A stretch of DNA of 64,000 nt from Myxococcales bacterium. GTDB taxonomy: Bacteria; Myxococcota_A; Polyangia; Polyangiales; Ga0077539. Every line of letters begins with the position of its first letter. The stretch's first letter is position 1. Shown here in pieces: positions 17,245 to 25,764 of the stretch. Under the pieces are notes generated by a model. It had not been told where the DNA came from, did no database searches, and saw only the letters and a program-made list of their open reading frames with translations. The DNA lies in assembly GCA_016793325.1 (NCBI GenBank), contig JAEUKI010000021.1, forward strand, positions 1 to 64,000. The letters run 5' to 3'. The translations under genes and the position numbers were made by a program.

Positions 17245-17943
17245 ATGACTTCGACTCTCGCATCGCGCGCAGCGGCGCTCGCGCTGGCATGTTCGACCGG
17301 GGCGTGCTCGCCGACCGGCCCGCTCGGACCTCCGTCCGAGTCGTTTCGCGCGGGGCCTGCGACGCAAGAAGAAGTCGAAAGTTTGCAGACGTTCTTGCGT
17401 ATGCAGACCTCGCCGATCGAGCTGCGGGTGATCGATACGTGGGACGGACTCGGCGCCACCTACGAGATGAACGCGATCCTCGCGCGCGTCGGCGACCGCA
17501 TGTCGGGTCAGACCGTGTGCAAGCGCGGAGGCCTCCGGCTCACGGTCACCCTCAACGTGGCTGCCAGTCAGATCGACGCGATCGTCACAGGCGTCACGAC
17601 GATCCCCGTGCTGCGCGATCGCTATCGTCCACGCATCGAGCACACCGACGACTATCCCTTGCGCGCGCTCGGCTGGAGCGCCGGGCACTACGTCTGGCTC
17701 TACAGCGAGTCGCAGGGAAGGGACCACACCCCGTGGGCGATCGTGACCGGCGAACGCGAGTCGAACCGCGCGCTCGCGGTCTCGACGGCGCAAGCGCACA
17801 ACGCCGTCGAAGCGCTGCGGCCGCTCGTGGGCTTCGATCGGTGCGCGGCGTTCAACGAAGCGTGCCCCGGCTACTACACGTCGATCGACGCGGCGCCCGC
17901 CGCGTGTCGCGCGCTCGCGCCGACGGTCGACAACGGGTCGTGA
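17245..17943 (+). CDS. Lipoprotein of unknown function
   Basis: I chose the ATG at 17245; a TTG immediately before it is in frame. The 232-residue product has a signal ending in ACSTGACS (Cys near 21) and a globular domain (about 40-230) with a basic patch RDRYRPRIEH near 125 and a Cys pair in GFDRCAAFNEACPGYY. No family is recognised. The spacing of 144 bp after the preceding gene leaves room for its own promoter. Confidence 0.6.
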   Translation: MTSTLASRAAALALACSTGACSPTGPLGPPSESFRAGPATQEEVESLQTFLRMQTSPIELRVIDTWDGLGATYEMNAILARVGDRMSGQTVCKRGGLRLTVTLNVAASQIDAIVTGVTTIPVLRDRYRPRIEHTDDYPLRALGWSAGHYVWLYSESQGRDHTPWAIVTGERESNRALAVSTAQAHNAVEALRPLVGFDRCAAFNEACPGYYTSIDAAPAACRALAPTVDNGS

Positions 17944-18043
17944 CCGCGGGCGCGGCGCGTTGCGATGTGCGCGCCGAACGCGCCAGCGTTCCACGCTGCG
18001 ATGATGAGCCGCGCTGGTCCGGCGCTTGCGAACGCGGCTCGTC

Positions 18044-18541
18044 ATGAAACACCGAACGCTCCGGATCGCCGCGACGCTCGTGTGCGGCGTGGCGCTGTTC
18101 GTCGCCATGTTCACGAGCACCAAGCGCAGCATGGACCGAGACGCGGAGTTGGCTTCGACGCTGAAGCGCGAGGGCGTCCGCGTCGAAGCCTTGGTCACCG
18201 CGCGGCGCCAGATCGCTGTGCACAATCGAACCGCCAACCAGAACACCCAGGGCTATTCGTGCATGCTTCGCCTAGTTGAGAACGGCATGCGCAACTTGCG
18301 CATCGACTTCGAGCACGAGCATCGAGCCGAGTGTCGCTTCGCCCCCCAGCAAGGCTCGCGAGTCCCCATCGTGGTGCGCCCCGTCGACGCGAGGCAGTAC
18401 ATGCTCGCAGAGACGCTCGACGAGCGAGACGAGCACGGTCGGGTGAAGCACGAGGGCGTTCAACGATTCATCACCGCGGTGTTCGCGGGGATCCTGGGAC
18501 TCTCGTTCGGGTACTACTTCTTGCTGCACAAGCGCGCTTGA
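18044..18541 (+). CDS. Two-helix membrane protein, DUF3592-like
   Basis: From the ATG at 18044 the product is 165 residues. A transmembrane helix at about 6-25 and another at about 144-162 flank a beta-rich exported domain of about 115 residues. That domain has the opening LKREGVRVEALVTARR and a late VRPVDARQYML strand. This architecture fits DUF3592, a family of unknown function. The two helices put both termini in the cytoplasm. Confidence 0.65.
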   Translation: MKHRTLRIAATLVCGVALFVAMFTSTKRSMDRDAELASTLKREGVRVEALVTARRQIAVHNRTANQNTQGYSCMLRLVENGMRNLRIDFEHEHRAECRFAPQQGSRVPIVVRPVDARQYMLAETLDERDEHGRVKHEGVQRFITAVFAGILGLSFGYYFLLHKRA

Positions 18542-18588
18542 TCGATCGCCCCGCGCGACGCGAGCAGAGACCCAATACAATCGAGGCG

Positions 18589-19911
18589 ATGACCGCAGCT
18601 CGCGTCGTGATCGCTGGCGCTCTCCGCACGATGGAGCGCGACCGATGGGCCACGAGACTCTCGCTCGCGTCGGCGGTGGTGGCGCTCGCGGGGTGCCGTC
18701 GCGCGCCGCCCGCGGTCGCGTCGTGGCCGACGCCGCTCGCGGACGAGCTGTTGCGTGGCCGTCGCGTCACCGACGATCCGCGCGCCGGGTGGGCTCCTCG
18801 CTACCGCGCGCTCGACTGCGCGCCGCGCTATCAGCTCGAGTCCGAGCGTGTCGAGTTCTGGTCCGACGGGCAGCGACGAGAAGCCCTCGGCCCCAGCGAG
18901 TTCTCGATGGCACCCACAGGAGCGCCGAACCGAAGACGGTTCGCCCCGCACATCGTCGCAGGAAACCCCGAAGAGATACCCGACGCGCTGCTGCTCGAGC
19001 CCGAGCGACACGAGCGCGCGGGCAGCGTGCTCTTGCTCGGGGCGGATCAACGGAGCTGGTCGCTCGCGCCCGACGACGACGCGACGATGAGTCCAGAAGC
19101 GATCACGGCGACGTTTGCGCCGCTCCCGCAGACGCTCGAGCGTCCTGCGCAGTTCACGGTCGAGCTGAGGGGCCGAGGCGTTCGAGCGCCGCTCGCGGCG
19201 GAGAGCCGCGTCGTGCGGTGGATCGTCATCGACGGCGGGGTTCGCGCAGCGGTCGTCCGATCGCGCGCGCGGCTCGTCGTCGCCGACGCTGGCGTCGAGG
19301 GCAGCGTGCACTGGGTGCACGAGCAGATCGTGCTCGAAGACGGTCTCTCGTTGGGATGGCGCCTCGATCAAGCCTGGTCGCTGCGCGTGCCCGAGCTCGA
19401 CGGCGTCGCGAGCGGAACGTCGCGCGCCGCGATGCGCTACGTGGGCGGGTGCTCGACAGCTGGGCTCGAACCAGCCGCGGCACCGAGGCTCGACGCGAGG
19501 GTCGTTCGCGCGCGAAGCCTCCTGTCGTTCGTGGTTCGCGCGGTGTTCTTGGATCAGCGCGACGTCGGGCTGTCGTTCTTCGACGCTTCGATCGTGCAGC
19601 GCCACGGTTCGCAGGTCGTGTGGGCGGCGCTTCGCCGAGCGATCCACGGTTTTTTTCCCACGGGCTTCGTTGTGAGTCGCGAAGGCGACAGCGACGCGCC
19701 GATGCGGTTTTCAGCGACGCTCACCGCCGCGCCCACGGACCTGAACGAGCCAGCGCGCGCGCGCGTACGGGTCGAGGTGACGCAGAGGGACGCTCCCGTG
19801 ATCACGGCGTTCGACGCAAACGGGCTTCACGTCGACGCCGACACACTCACGACGCCACGACCTGACGAGCGTTCTCCTGTGCTCGGCCGCGCAACGGGCG
19901 TGGGGCGCTGA
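18589..19911 (+). CDS. Lipoprotein of unknown function
   Basis: The ATG at 18589 is preceded by a GAGG site and gives 440 residues. A start at 18631, which gives a shorter n-region (MERDRWATRLSLASAVVALAGC), is equally sensible for the signal peptide. The mature protein is beta-rich with no family motif that I recognise. Blocks such as FTVELRGRGVRAPLAAESRVVRWIVID and RARVRVEVTQRDAPVITAF suggest immunoglobulin-like or sandwich folds. It is predicted to be anchored to the membrane. Confidence 0.6.
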   Translation: MTAARVVIAGALRTMERDRWATRLSLASAVVALAGCRRAPPAVASWPTPLADELLRGRRVTDDPRAGWAPRYRALDCAPRYQLESERVEFWSDGQRREALGPSEFSMAPTGAPNRRRFAPHIVAGNPEEIPDALLLEPERHERAGSVLLLGADQRSWSLAPDDDATMSPEAITATFAPLPQTLERPAQFTVELRGRGVRAPLAAESRVVRWIVIDGGVRAAVVRSRARLVVADAGVEGSVHWVHEQIVLEDGLSLGWRLDQAWSLRVPELDGVASGTSRAAMRYVGGCSTAGLEPAAAPRLDARVVRARSLLSFVVRAVFLDQRDVGLSFFDASIVQRHGSQVVWAALRRAIHGFFPTGFVVSREGDSDAPMRFSATLTAAPTDLNEPARARVRVEVTQRDAPVITAFDANGLHVDADTLTTPRPDERSPVLGRATGVGR

Positions 19912-20059
19912 CGGGGTCGCGCTCGTTCGAGAGCGCCTCCCGATGACGTTGCGCCGCGATCCGCCTTCGAACGAAGCGAACGCGTGGCTCGCCTTCGATC
20001 CACACCGTCGAGCGTCGGCGAGTTGTCGACACACAACGGTCGGCACTACCCTCGAAGCG

Positions 20060-21280
20060 GTGATCGAGCGCCGGTTGCTGAGCATCGTCACGGCAGCGAG
20101 CGTGCTCGCCATCGCGAGTTGCGCGCCGCGGGCCCGCCGCCCGCCCGTGGCGACCGCGAACGACTCCGCAGATCGCGCACGCAGCGCCGGCGCGGCGCCC
20201 CTCGACCGCCACGCGTTCGATCGCGGGTTCGACGGCGGGTTCGACGCGAGGTCGCCGCTGCGGTGGCGGCGCTACGCGATCGGCGACGTCTACTTCGACG
20301 CGCCAGACACCATCACGAGGTATCCCACCGACGCGATCGACTCGACCATGTTCTCGATGCGCGTCGAAGGCATCTCGATCGAGACCGACTCGACGGAGTC
20401 GAGCCGAGTCGAGGGCGCGCGTCGATCGACGATCGCGCTCGGCTCGTGGACGGCAGAGCTCGAGCTCGTCGAGCGCGAACAAGAACGATCCGCGACCGTG
20501 CGGCTCCCGCCGGCAGCACAAGAACCCGCGGACGGAGGTCAGCGGCGCTACATCGCGTCGAGCTCCGGTGGCGTTCGGACCATGCGAATCGCGTGGACGC
20601 GCGCCGAACAAGCGGAGATCGCGATGACCATCTTGCGTTCGTTGCGGCGAGCGTCGGCGCCGCCCGGCGCGCTCGCGGTGCCCGAGGGAGACGCGTTCGT
20701 CGGCGTCGCTGCGTTGCTGCGATTTCGATCGAGCGTCGAGGACGGAAGCCCCGACCGCCCGTTGGCCACGCTCGCCGCCGAGCGGCTGGGGGCCGCGATC
20801 GCCCGCGAGCCGAACCACCCAGACGTGTTGTGGTGGATGTGGAAGCGAGTCGAGGCCCTCGTCGCGCTCGAGCGGCACCGAGATGTGATCGACGTTGCGT
20901 CGCAGGCGAGAGCGTCGATCGCCTCCGACGCGCAGCGCCATCGCTTCAATACGACGGACGACTTGCTGCTCGCCGAGGTCGCGGCGCTCAGCGCCTCGGG
21001 AGAGCACGCGACAGCACTCGAGCGAATCCGCGAGCTGCTCCGCTCGATGTCGCCGTTCGATCAACGAGCGCGCATGGACGTTCGAGGGACGCACGCCGAG
21101 CTCCTCGCCCGAGCAGGCCGCGACGAGGAAGCGCAGGCCGAGTTTCGACAGGTTCGCTTCTCCGCGATCGCTCCAGCGTCGCTCGCCGAACGGCTGCGAC
21201 GCGCGTCGTCCGAGGTCGATGCGCGCCTGCACGCGCGGCGCCGATCAGGAACCCATCTGCGAGGTGACGGCGGTCGCTGA
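20060..21280 (+). CDS. Lipoprotein with C-terminal helical (TPR-like) region
   Basis: I chose the GTG at 20060, which puts a clean lipoprotein signal (IERRLLSIVTAASVLAIASC) at the N-terminus, for 406 residues. After an Arg/Asp-rich linker there is a beta domain (about 70-185, starting WRRYAIGDVYFDAPDTI) that resembles secreted PsbP/Tli4-like folds. A helical region (about 215-390, with LAAERLGAAIAREPNHPDVLWWMWK and AEVAALSASGEHATALERIREL) has the periodicity of TPRs. The function is unknown. Confidence 0.6.
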   Translation: MIERRLLSIVTAASVLAIASCAPRARRPPVATANDSADRARSAGAAPLDRHAFDRGFDGGFDARSPLRWRRYAIGDVYFDAPDTITRYPTDAIDSTMFSMRVEGISIETDSTESSRVEGARRSTIALGSWTAELELVEREQERSATVRLPPAAQEPADGGQRRYIASSSGGVRTMRIAWTRAEQAEIAMTILRSLRRASAPPGALAVPEGDAFVGVAALLRFRSSVEDGSPDRPLATLAAERLGAAIAREPNHPDVLWWMWKRVEALVALERHRDVIDVASQARASIASDAQRHRFNTTDDLLLAEVAALSASGEHATALERIRELLRSMSPFDQRARMDVRGTHAELLARAGRDEEAQAEFRQVRFSAIAPASLAERLRRASSEVDARLHARRRSGTHLRGDGGR

Positions 21281-21427
21281 GACGAACGCCCGGTCGCGTG
21301 TCGCTCGCTCGGGCGACGATCGCGCAGGCGCTTCACGAAACGAAACGGCATTCCCCCGTTCGTGTGTCCCGCGGCGCGGGCGGCTCGGCTCGCAGCGCGC
21401 TGCGATACGATTGTTTCCTCCACGAAC

Positions 21428-22291
21428 ATGAGGACATTCAGCGCGAGCGTCTGCGTTCTGCTGGCGGAGTTTGCGCTCTCTGCTGCTTCGCTCTGCGCGT
21501 GCCGTAGCCAGCGTCCATCGCCATCGACGCACGCGGCAGCGCTCGGTGCTCGCCGCGCGGCGTTGGGCATCGACGCAGCGACCGCCGCTGGGGCAGCGAA
21601 CTCGCCCGCGCTCGACCCGCTCTCCGACGCGCGGTCGACTCGCGCTCGGCTCGCCGTCGATCCGTTTCGCGGGCGGACACAGCTCCCGACTGCCGAAGAA
21701 ATCGCCGGAGAAAATCCGGCCGATCGCGCGCTCGTACCGAGCGGCGCGGAGCGGTACTCCGAGCGATGGGAGCCGTCGGCCCGAGGCGTGACGCGCTGTC
21801 GCGTCCTCGCGGGTGCGACCCTCTCGACGAGCGCGGCGCTCGCGGCGGCGCGAGCCTCGGGGTTCGTTCGGGCCGCGAGCTCGTCTGATCTGTACACGCG
21901 CGGACCGGATAGCATCCGCAGCTACGCGTCGGAGTGGACGATGTGTCGCGAGCTCGCAACGAACGCGCGAGCCGACCCGCGCAGCGCTGTGCTGCAGTCC
22001 ATCACGCGGCTCGACGACGTCTCGGAGCTGTTGCCGAGATTCGGCGCGCCCGGCTCGATCTACGCGCGAATCGACGCGACGGTCTGCGAGGTCAGGATCG
22101 ACTGGAGCGCATCGCCACGGCAATGGTCGTCGATTCAGCAGGCGCTCGACGACGAGGGATTCTCGACGCCGGACATCATCGAAGACCAGCCGCTGCCCGA
22201 GACCATTGCGTACAGCAAGAGCGGCTCGGACGTGACCGTTACCGTGTCGCGCTCGGACGGCGTTCTGAGCATCGAGCTGAGCGCCCGATGA
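21428..22291 (+). CDS. Lipoprotein of unknown function
   Basis: From the ATG at 21428 the product is 287 residues with a lipoprotein signal (VCVLLAEFALSAASLCAC, Cys about 20-22) and an Ala-rich linker. A C-terminal alpha/beta domain (about 160-287) includes LDDVSELLPRFGAPGSIYARID and an ending beta strand VTVTVSRSDGVLSIELSAR. No family is recognised. It is the last gene of the plus-strand lipoprotein run; the 74-bp inverted repeats follow. Confidence 0.6.
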   Translation: MRTFSASVCVLLAEFALSAASLCACRSQRPSPSTHAAALGARRAALGIDAATAAGAANSPALDPLSDARSTRARLAVDPFRGRTQLPTAEEIAGENPADRALVPSGAERYSERWEPSARGVTRCRVLAGATLSTSAALAAARASGFVRAASSSDLYTRGPDSIRSYASEWTMCRELATNARADPRSAVLQSITRLDDVSELLPRFGAPGSIYARIDATVCEVRIDWSASPRQWSSIQQALDDEGFSTPDIIEDQPLPETIAYSKSGSDVTVTVSRSDGVLSIELSAR

Positions 22292-22494
22292 GGTGCAGTC
22301 CTCGACGCATTGCCCGGCGGGGACGTTCGCCGATCGCGTGCACGCTCGTGCCGTGCCCGATGAGCGGCGCAGGGATCTGCGTCGAACAGCGCTCACCGGA
22401 GGGACGACTGCGGGCGAACCCGTGACGCCTCGAACTGTGTCCCGCGCGATCCTCCGTCCGCGTATGGGGCGCGAAGGTGCCTATCGCGACGCTC

Positions 22495-22568
22495 CGTTGG
22501 AAGGACTACACGCATCGAGCCATCTCCTGGGAAATTCCCTGGGATTTCTGCGTGGCGTGTAGCCAACG
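22495..22568. repeat. 74-bp inverted-repeat element, copy 1
   Basis: The outer arms are CGTTGG (22495-22500) and CCAACG (22563-22568), with second arms CTACACGC and GCGTGTAG inside. The centre GGGAAATTCCC is itself near-palindromic. Flanking sequence, TATCGCGACGC before and GAAGGCG after, is also shared with the other copies, giving a full unit of about 105 bp. No coding capacity and no target duplication are evident. Confidence 0.8.
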
Positions 22569-22596
22569 GAAGGCGTCGCGAAATCCATCGACGCCC

Positions 22597-22670
22597 CGTT
22601 GGAAGGACTACACGCATCGAGTCATCTCCCGGGAAATTCCCTAGGATTTCTGCGTGGCGTGTAGCCAACA
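22597..22670. repeat. 74-bp inverted-repeat element, copy 2
   Basis: This copy is in the same orientation, 102 bp after copy 1, and nearly identical to it. Differences include CGAGTCATCTCCCGGG against CGAGCCATCTCCTGGG. The right arm is CCAACA. It is followed by GAAGGCGGAGCCGCTCT, a flank that recurs at the third copy. Confidence 0.8.
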
Positions 22671-22948
22671 GAAGGCGGAGCCGCTCTAGGTGCGTCGTCG
22701 AGCGTCGCGAAGGTCGATATCGACACAGGCACCCTCGCGCCGATCGTCGACGTACACCGCGGGCGCGCGTTCACGTCGACGGCGGCGACCGCATGACAGG
22801 ACTGCGGCCGGGGCGGTGCCGGCCCGCGGGCAGCGATCCCGACGGCACCGTGATCGGATCGAACGACACAAAGCAGGCGACGGACCTCGCATCTCGAGCG
22901 TCGAGAAGACGAGGCTCCCGTTGCGAGGGTTGCCCTCGCTCCGCACGC

Positions 22949-23713
22949 TCACCGCCTGCGACGCTCGCAGCGCTCGTTGCTCTCGCCGCGCGTTCGGGCC
23001 TCGAGCTGACACGCGATCGTCTCGGCACGATCGCAGAACTCCTCGGGCGGCTGGCTGCCGCTCGCGCACAGCGACGCGCGAATCTGCGGCAGGTCCTCGC
23101 GCATCACGTCGAAGCACGACGGACGCCGAGGCTCGGCGCGCGAGCCCAGCATGTAGAGCGAGTCCATGCAGAGATCCGCGGCGAACTCCCGGAGGTCTCG
23201 ATCGAAGCGCTCGCTGCCCGGGCCCAAGACGACGACCCGATAGAGCGCCGCCGCTGCGGCGTACTGCTGCGCGTCGTAGAACGCGCGCGCCATGCGATAG
23301 ACGACGGAGCCGCGCTCGGGCGACGTTCGTTCGAGGCAGAGAAACGCCACGCCGAGCGCGACCAGCTCTTGTTCATCGGCGCTGAGCGCGCGAGCCTCGA
23401 ACGAGGGCTCCCCACGCGTGCGCACCGAACGCGCCGTCGGCGGAGCGGTGAGCGCGCGCCAGCGCGGCTCGTTCCAAGCGACGGCGGCGTCGGGGGCGCT
23501 GCGCGGACAGGACAACAGCGGCGCGGTCGTCGCGTTGTCGAGGCACGCGACCGGAGGCGTCTCGATTTCGTGTGCCGCGACGGGCGCCGCGTCCGCCGTC
23601 GTGACCGCTTCGCGGAGCGAGGGTGCAGCGCGCGTCGCCGACGACGGAGCCGCCCCCGAGCGCGAGGCCGCACAGCCAACGAGCACACAAATCGACAGAC
23701 CGAGGCGCTTCAT
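22949..23713 (-). CDS. Lipoprotein with TPR-like helices
   Basis: From the ATG at 23713 the product is 254 residues with a lipoprotein signal (MKRLGLSICVLVGCAAS, Cys14). The linker is Ala/Pro-rich, and a helical region (about 120-200, VYRMARAFYDAQQYAAAAALYRVVV) has TPR spacing. The C-terminal part is Cys-containing (FCDRAETIACQLEA). Two copies of GCGCATGCAACGAG lie 38 and 100 bp upstream of the start. It is likely periplasmic and the function is unknown. Confidence 0.65.
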   Translation of the reverse strand: MKRLGLSICVLVGCAASRSGAAPSSATRAAPSLREAVTTADAAPVAAHEIETPPVACLDNATTAPLLSCPRSAPDAAVAWNEPRWRALTAPPTARSVRTRGEPSFEARALSADEQELVALGVAFLCLERTSPERGSVVYRMARAFYDAQQYAAAAALYRVVVLGPGSERFDRDLREFAADLCMDSLYMLGSRAEPRRPSCFDVMREDLPQIRASLCASGSQPPEEFCDRAETIACQLEARTRGESNERCERRRR

Positions 23714-24025
23714 CGAACGACAAACACCGAGCTGAGTGTACGCGACGAGCGCGCATGCAACGAGCGCGTGAAGTGCCCGAAACGGGCGCAAGCATTCAGC
23801 GACCAGCAGCGAGCGCATGCAACGAGTGATGCGCACGTGCGCCGTGCGCGGCGGGGCGTCTGCGGTCGCAGCGACCGGACGCCGAGGAGGCTCGGTGTTG
23901 CGCGTGAAGCGATCACGTGACGCGCGGTTCCGTCGCGATCGCGTGGCGCGTGTTTCTGGCTGTGTCGCTTCGGCAACGACGCGCGATCGACCCGTGGACC
24001 GCGAGACTCGGCTACCGTCTTCTCG
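23714..24025. other. 312-bp divergent intergenic region with a repeated 14-bp motif
   Basis: The region separates a minus-strand lipoprotein gene from a plus-strand membrane protein gene and should hold both promoters. GCGCATGCAACGAG occurs at 23751-23764 and again at 23813-23826, and a third copy occurs at 29517. I cannot place -35/-10 elements. Confidence 0.45.
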
Positions 24026-25207
24026 ATGAGCACCCAGCTCCTTCACGCCGCCGTCCTCGCGATGGGGGGAACCGTCGACGCCTCCGGCGCCCACCTCGTC
24101 GTCCGCGGCCGACGCCTCCTGCTCTCGTACGCGCCCGGCGCGAAGGGCAACAGCGCGCAGCTTCGCATCTACGCGTGGGCGGGCTCGGACCCTTCGGCGA
24201 ACCCGATCGCGCACGACGCTCGCGCGAGCGAGGGCGCAGCGTATCGCGACGCGCAGCGCCCTTCGGCGATCGCGACCTCCGCGCTGAGGCCCATCACCAT
24301 TCGCCGCGAGACCTCCAACGATCGCCTGGGAAAACGCCTGCGGATCAACCGCGAGATCCAGCTCGGCGACCCCGCGTTCGACGACGAGCTCTACCTCGAG
24401 ACGACCCTCGCTGAGCCTCTCGTTGTCGCGATCCTCCATCGCGAGGTTCGCGCGCTGGTGCTGAACCTCTTAGCGTCTCCCATCGAGCTCACGCTCTACG
24501 CGGGCCCCTATCTCGTGACCGCGCTCTGGCATCCCATCTTCGAAGAGTCGCTCTCGCGCGAATCGCTCTCGGCCACCGTGGACGCGATCGCGCAGCTCGC
24601 GTCGATGCTACCGCACGACGCGCCCACCCAAACGGTGACACAGTACGGAGCGTTGCTGCCCGTCGTTCTGCCGGCGATCAGCGCACAGCTCGCGGCGGCG
24701 ATCGGGCTCTCGCTCACGACGCGCGCCAAGCACGTCTCGTCCGCGCCGTACGGCTGGGGATTCGTCACGGGACTCGCGGTGTGGGTCGCGCTCACGGTGC
24801 TCGTCGCGCTGCTCGTTCGCGGTCGATCGAACAGCCTTCGAACCTTCGTCGCGTGCAGTCTCTTCTTGCTGCCCGCCGCGCTGGTCGTTGGCATTGCGGG
24901 CGTTCCCGCGCTCAACGCGCGCCTCGACGAGAGCCCAGCGATCGCTCGCGAGCTCGAGATCACCGACACCCGGCTGGTCCGCGGAAAGAACTCGGTCACG
25001 TACTACGCCGTCGCCCCCGCATGGAACGACCCGTCCGAGACGCTCGAAGTGCGCCTCGATCCCGCCGACCGCGAGCGCTGGGGACGCGGCGCGCGCGTTC
25101 GGGTCCTGACGCACAGCGGTCGCTTCGGCTGGGCCTGGTACGACGACGTGACGCTCGTTCGGGCCGCGTGCCGAGACTCGTCACCGTGCCCCGGCGCGCT
25201 GAGGTGA
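24026..25207 (+). CDS. Membrane protein of unknown function
   Basis: The product has 393 residues and no signal peptide. An N-terminal soluble domain (1-215) is followed by three or so hydrophobic segments: LPVVLPAISAQLAAAIGLSL, WGFVTGLAVWVALTVLVALL and VACSLFLLPAALVVGIAGVP (about 205-295). A C-terminal exported beta domain (about 305-393) includes KNSVTYYAVAPAW and RVRVLTHSGRFGWAWYDD. I recognise no family. Two GNRA-loop hairpins begin 8 bp after the stop. Confidence 0.6.
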   Translation: MSTQLLHAAVLAMGGTVDASGAHLVVRGRRLLLSYAPGAKGNSAQLRIYAWAGSDPSANPIAHDARASEGAAYRDAQRPSAIATSALRPITIRRETSNDRLGKRLRINREIQLGDPAFDDELYLETTLAEPLVVAILHREVRALVLNLLASPIELTLYAGPYLVTALWHPIFEESLSRESLSATVDAIAQLASMLPHDAPTQTVTQYGALLPVVLPAISAQLAAAIGLSLTTRAKHVSSAPYGWGFVTGLAVWVALTVLVALLVRGRSNSLRTFVACSLFLLPAALVVGIAGVPALNARLDESPAIARELEITDTRLVRGKNSVTYYAVAPAWNDPSETLEVRLDPADRERWGRGARVRVLTHSGRFGWAWYDDVTLVRAACRDSSPCPGALR

Positions 25208-25214
25208 GCACGCG

Positions 25215-25268
25215 TGCGCCGAGAGGAATCTCGCGGTGCACTCGTGCGCCGAGAGGAATCTCGGCGCA
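25215..25268 (+). terminator. Tandem GNRA-loop hairpins, candidate bidirectional terminator
   Basis: The second hairpin (25245-25268) has perfect 10-bp arms, TGCGCCGAGA and its exact reverse complement, around a GGAA loop. The first (25215-25240) has the same left arm and loop with an imperfect right arm (TCTCGCGGTGCA). They sit just downstream of the membrane protein gene. No T tract follows, so they could equally stabilise the 3' end of the mRNA. Confidence 0.6.
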
Positions 25269-25764
25269 TGGACGCCGCTGCGCGGCGCGCGCAGAGCCGC
25301 GAGGAGGATTGCGAGACCGGGCTGCTGCGGGACCAGCTCTGCGAACTCTGGTCCGCGGGTGATACGCAACGAGGCCGCGACAAAGCGCAGCACGAACACG
25401 ACCGCGCGAGCACGGTTGAATACGTGTGGGTGAATCGCACGATCGATGGCGGAGAGGCCGCAGGAGTCCCGACCGAACCAACGCCGCGGACCGAGATGCG
25501 TACAACGCCCGTCGCGGTGCTGGCACAGGTGTTCGGCGCTCGCCTCCGCGTCACGTCATCGACACGAGACGGCGACGAGCTCGCATCGACGCGCGTCCTC
25601 GCGTGGTCTTCGTTGCGCCGCTCGACCGCAGGGCAGGAGGGGCGTGAACGGGCCGCGGGGCGTGCTACGGTCTCGTCGCCGGGGCGGTCGCGTGTGCTTC
25701 CCGACAACTCGCAAGTCTACGCGGCCACTCGTTCCGTCAACCTTGTGTACTGCGGGGTCGTTCT
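25269..25764. other. 496-bp intergenic region
   Basis: I see no convincing gene. Frames across it have skewed, Arg-rich composition. The downstream end must contain the promoter of the 635-residue lipoprotein gene. A short A/T-richer stretch (25700-25760, ending TTCTATGG) leads into the start. Confidence 0.35.

Larger units (their letters stand above)
22292..22948. other. 657-bp intergenic region with two inverted-repeat elements
   Basis: The centre holds the tandem 74-bp elements at 22495 and 22597. After them, about 22690-22790, one plus-strand frame reads like part of a propeller blade (VAKVDIDTGTLAPIVDVHRG) but ends at a TGA after about 30 codons, so it may be a gene remnant. From 22800 to 22948 I see nothing clear. 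Confidence 0.4.

Noticed and set aside
22690-22790. Short propeller-like reading frame
   Set aside because: Thirty codons without a start or a continuation. Too short to call; recorded in the intergenic entry.
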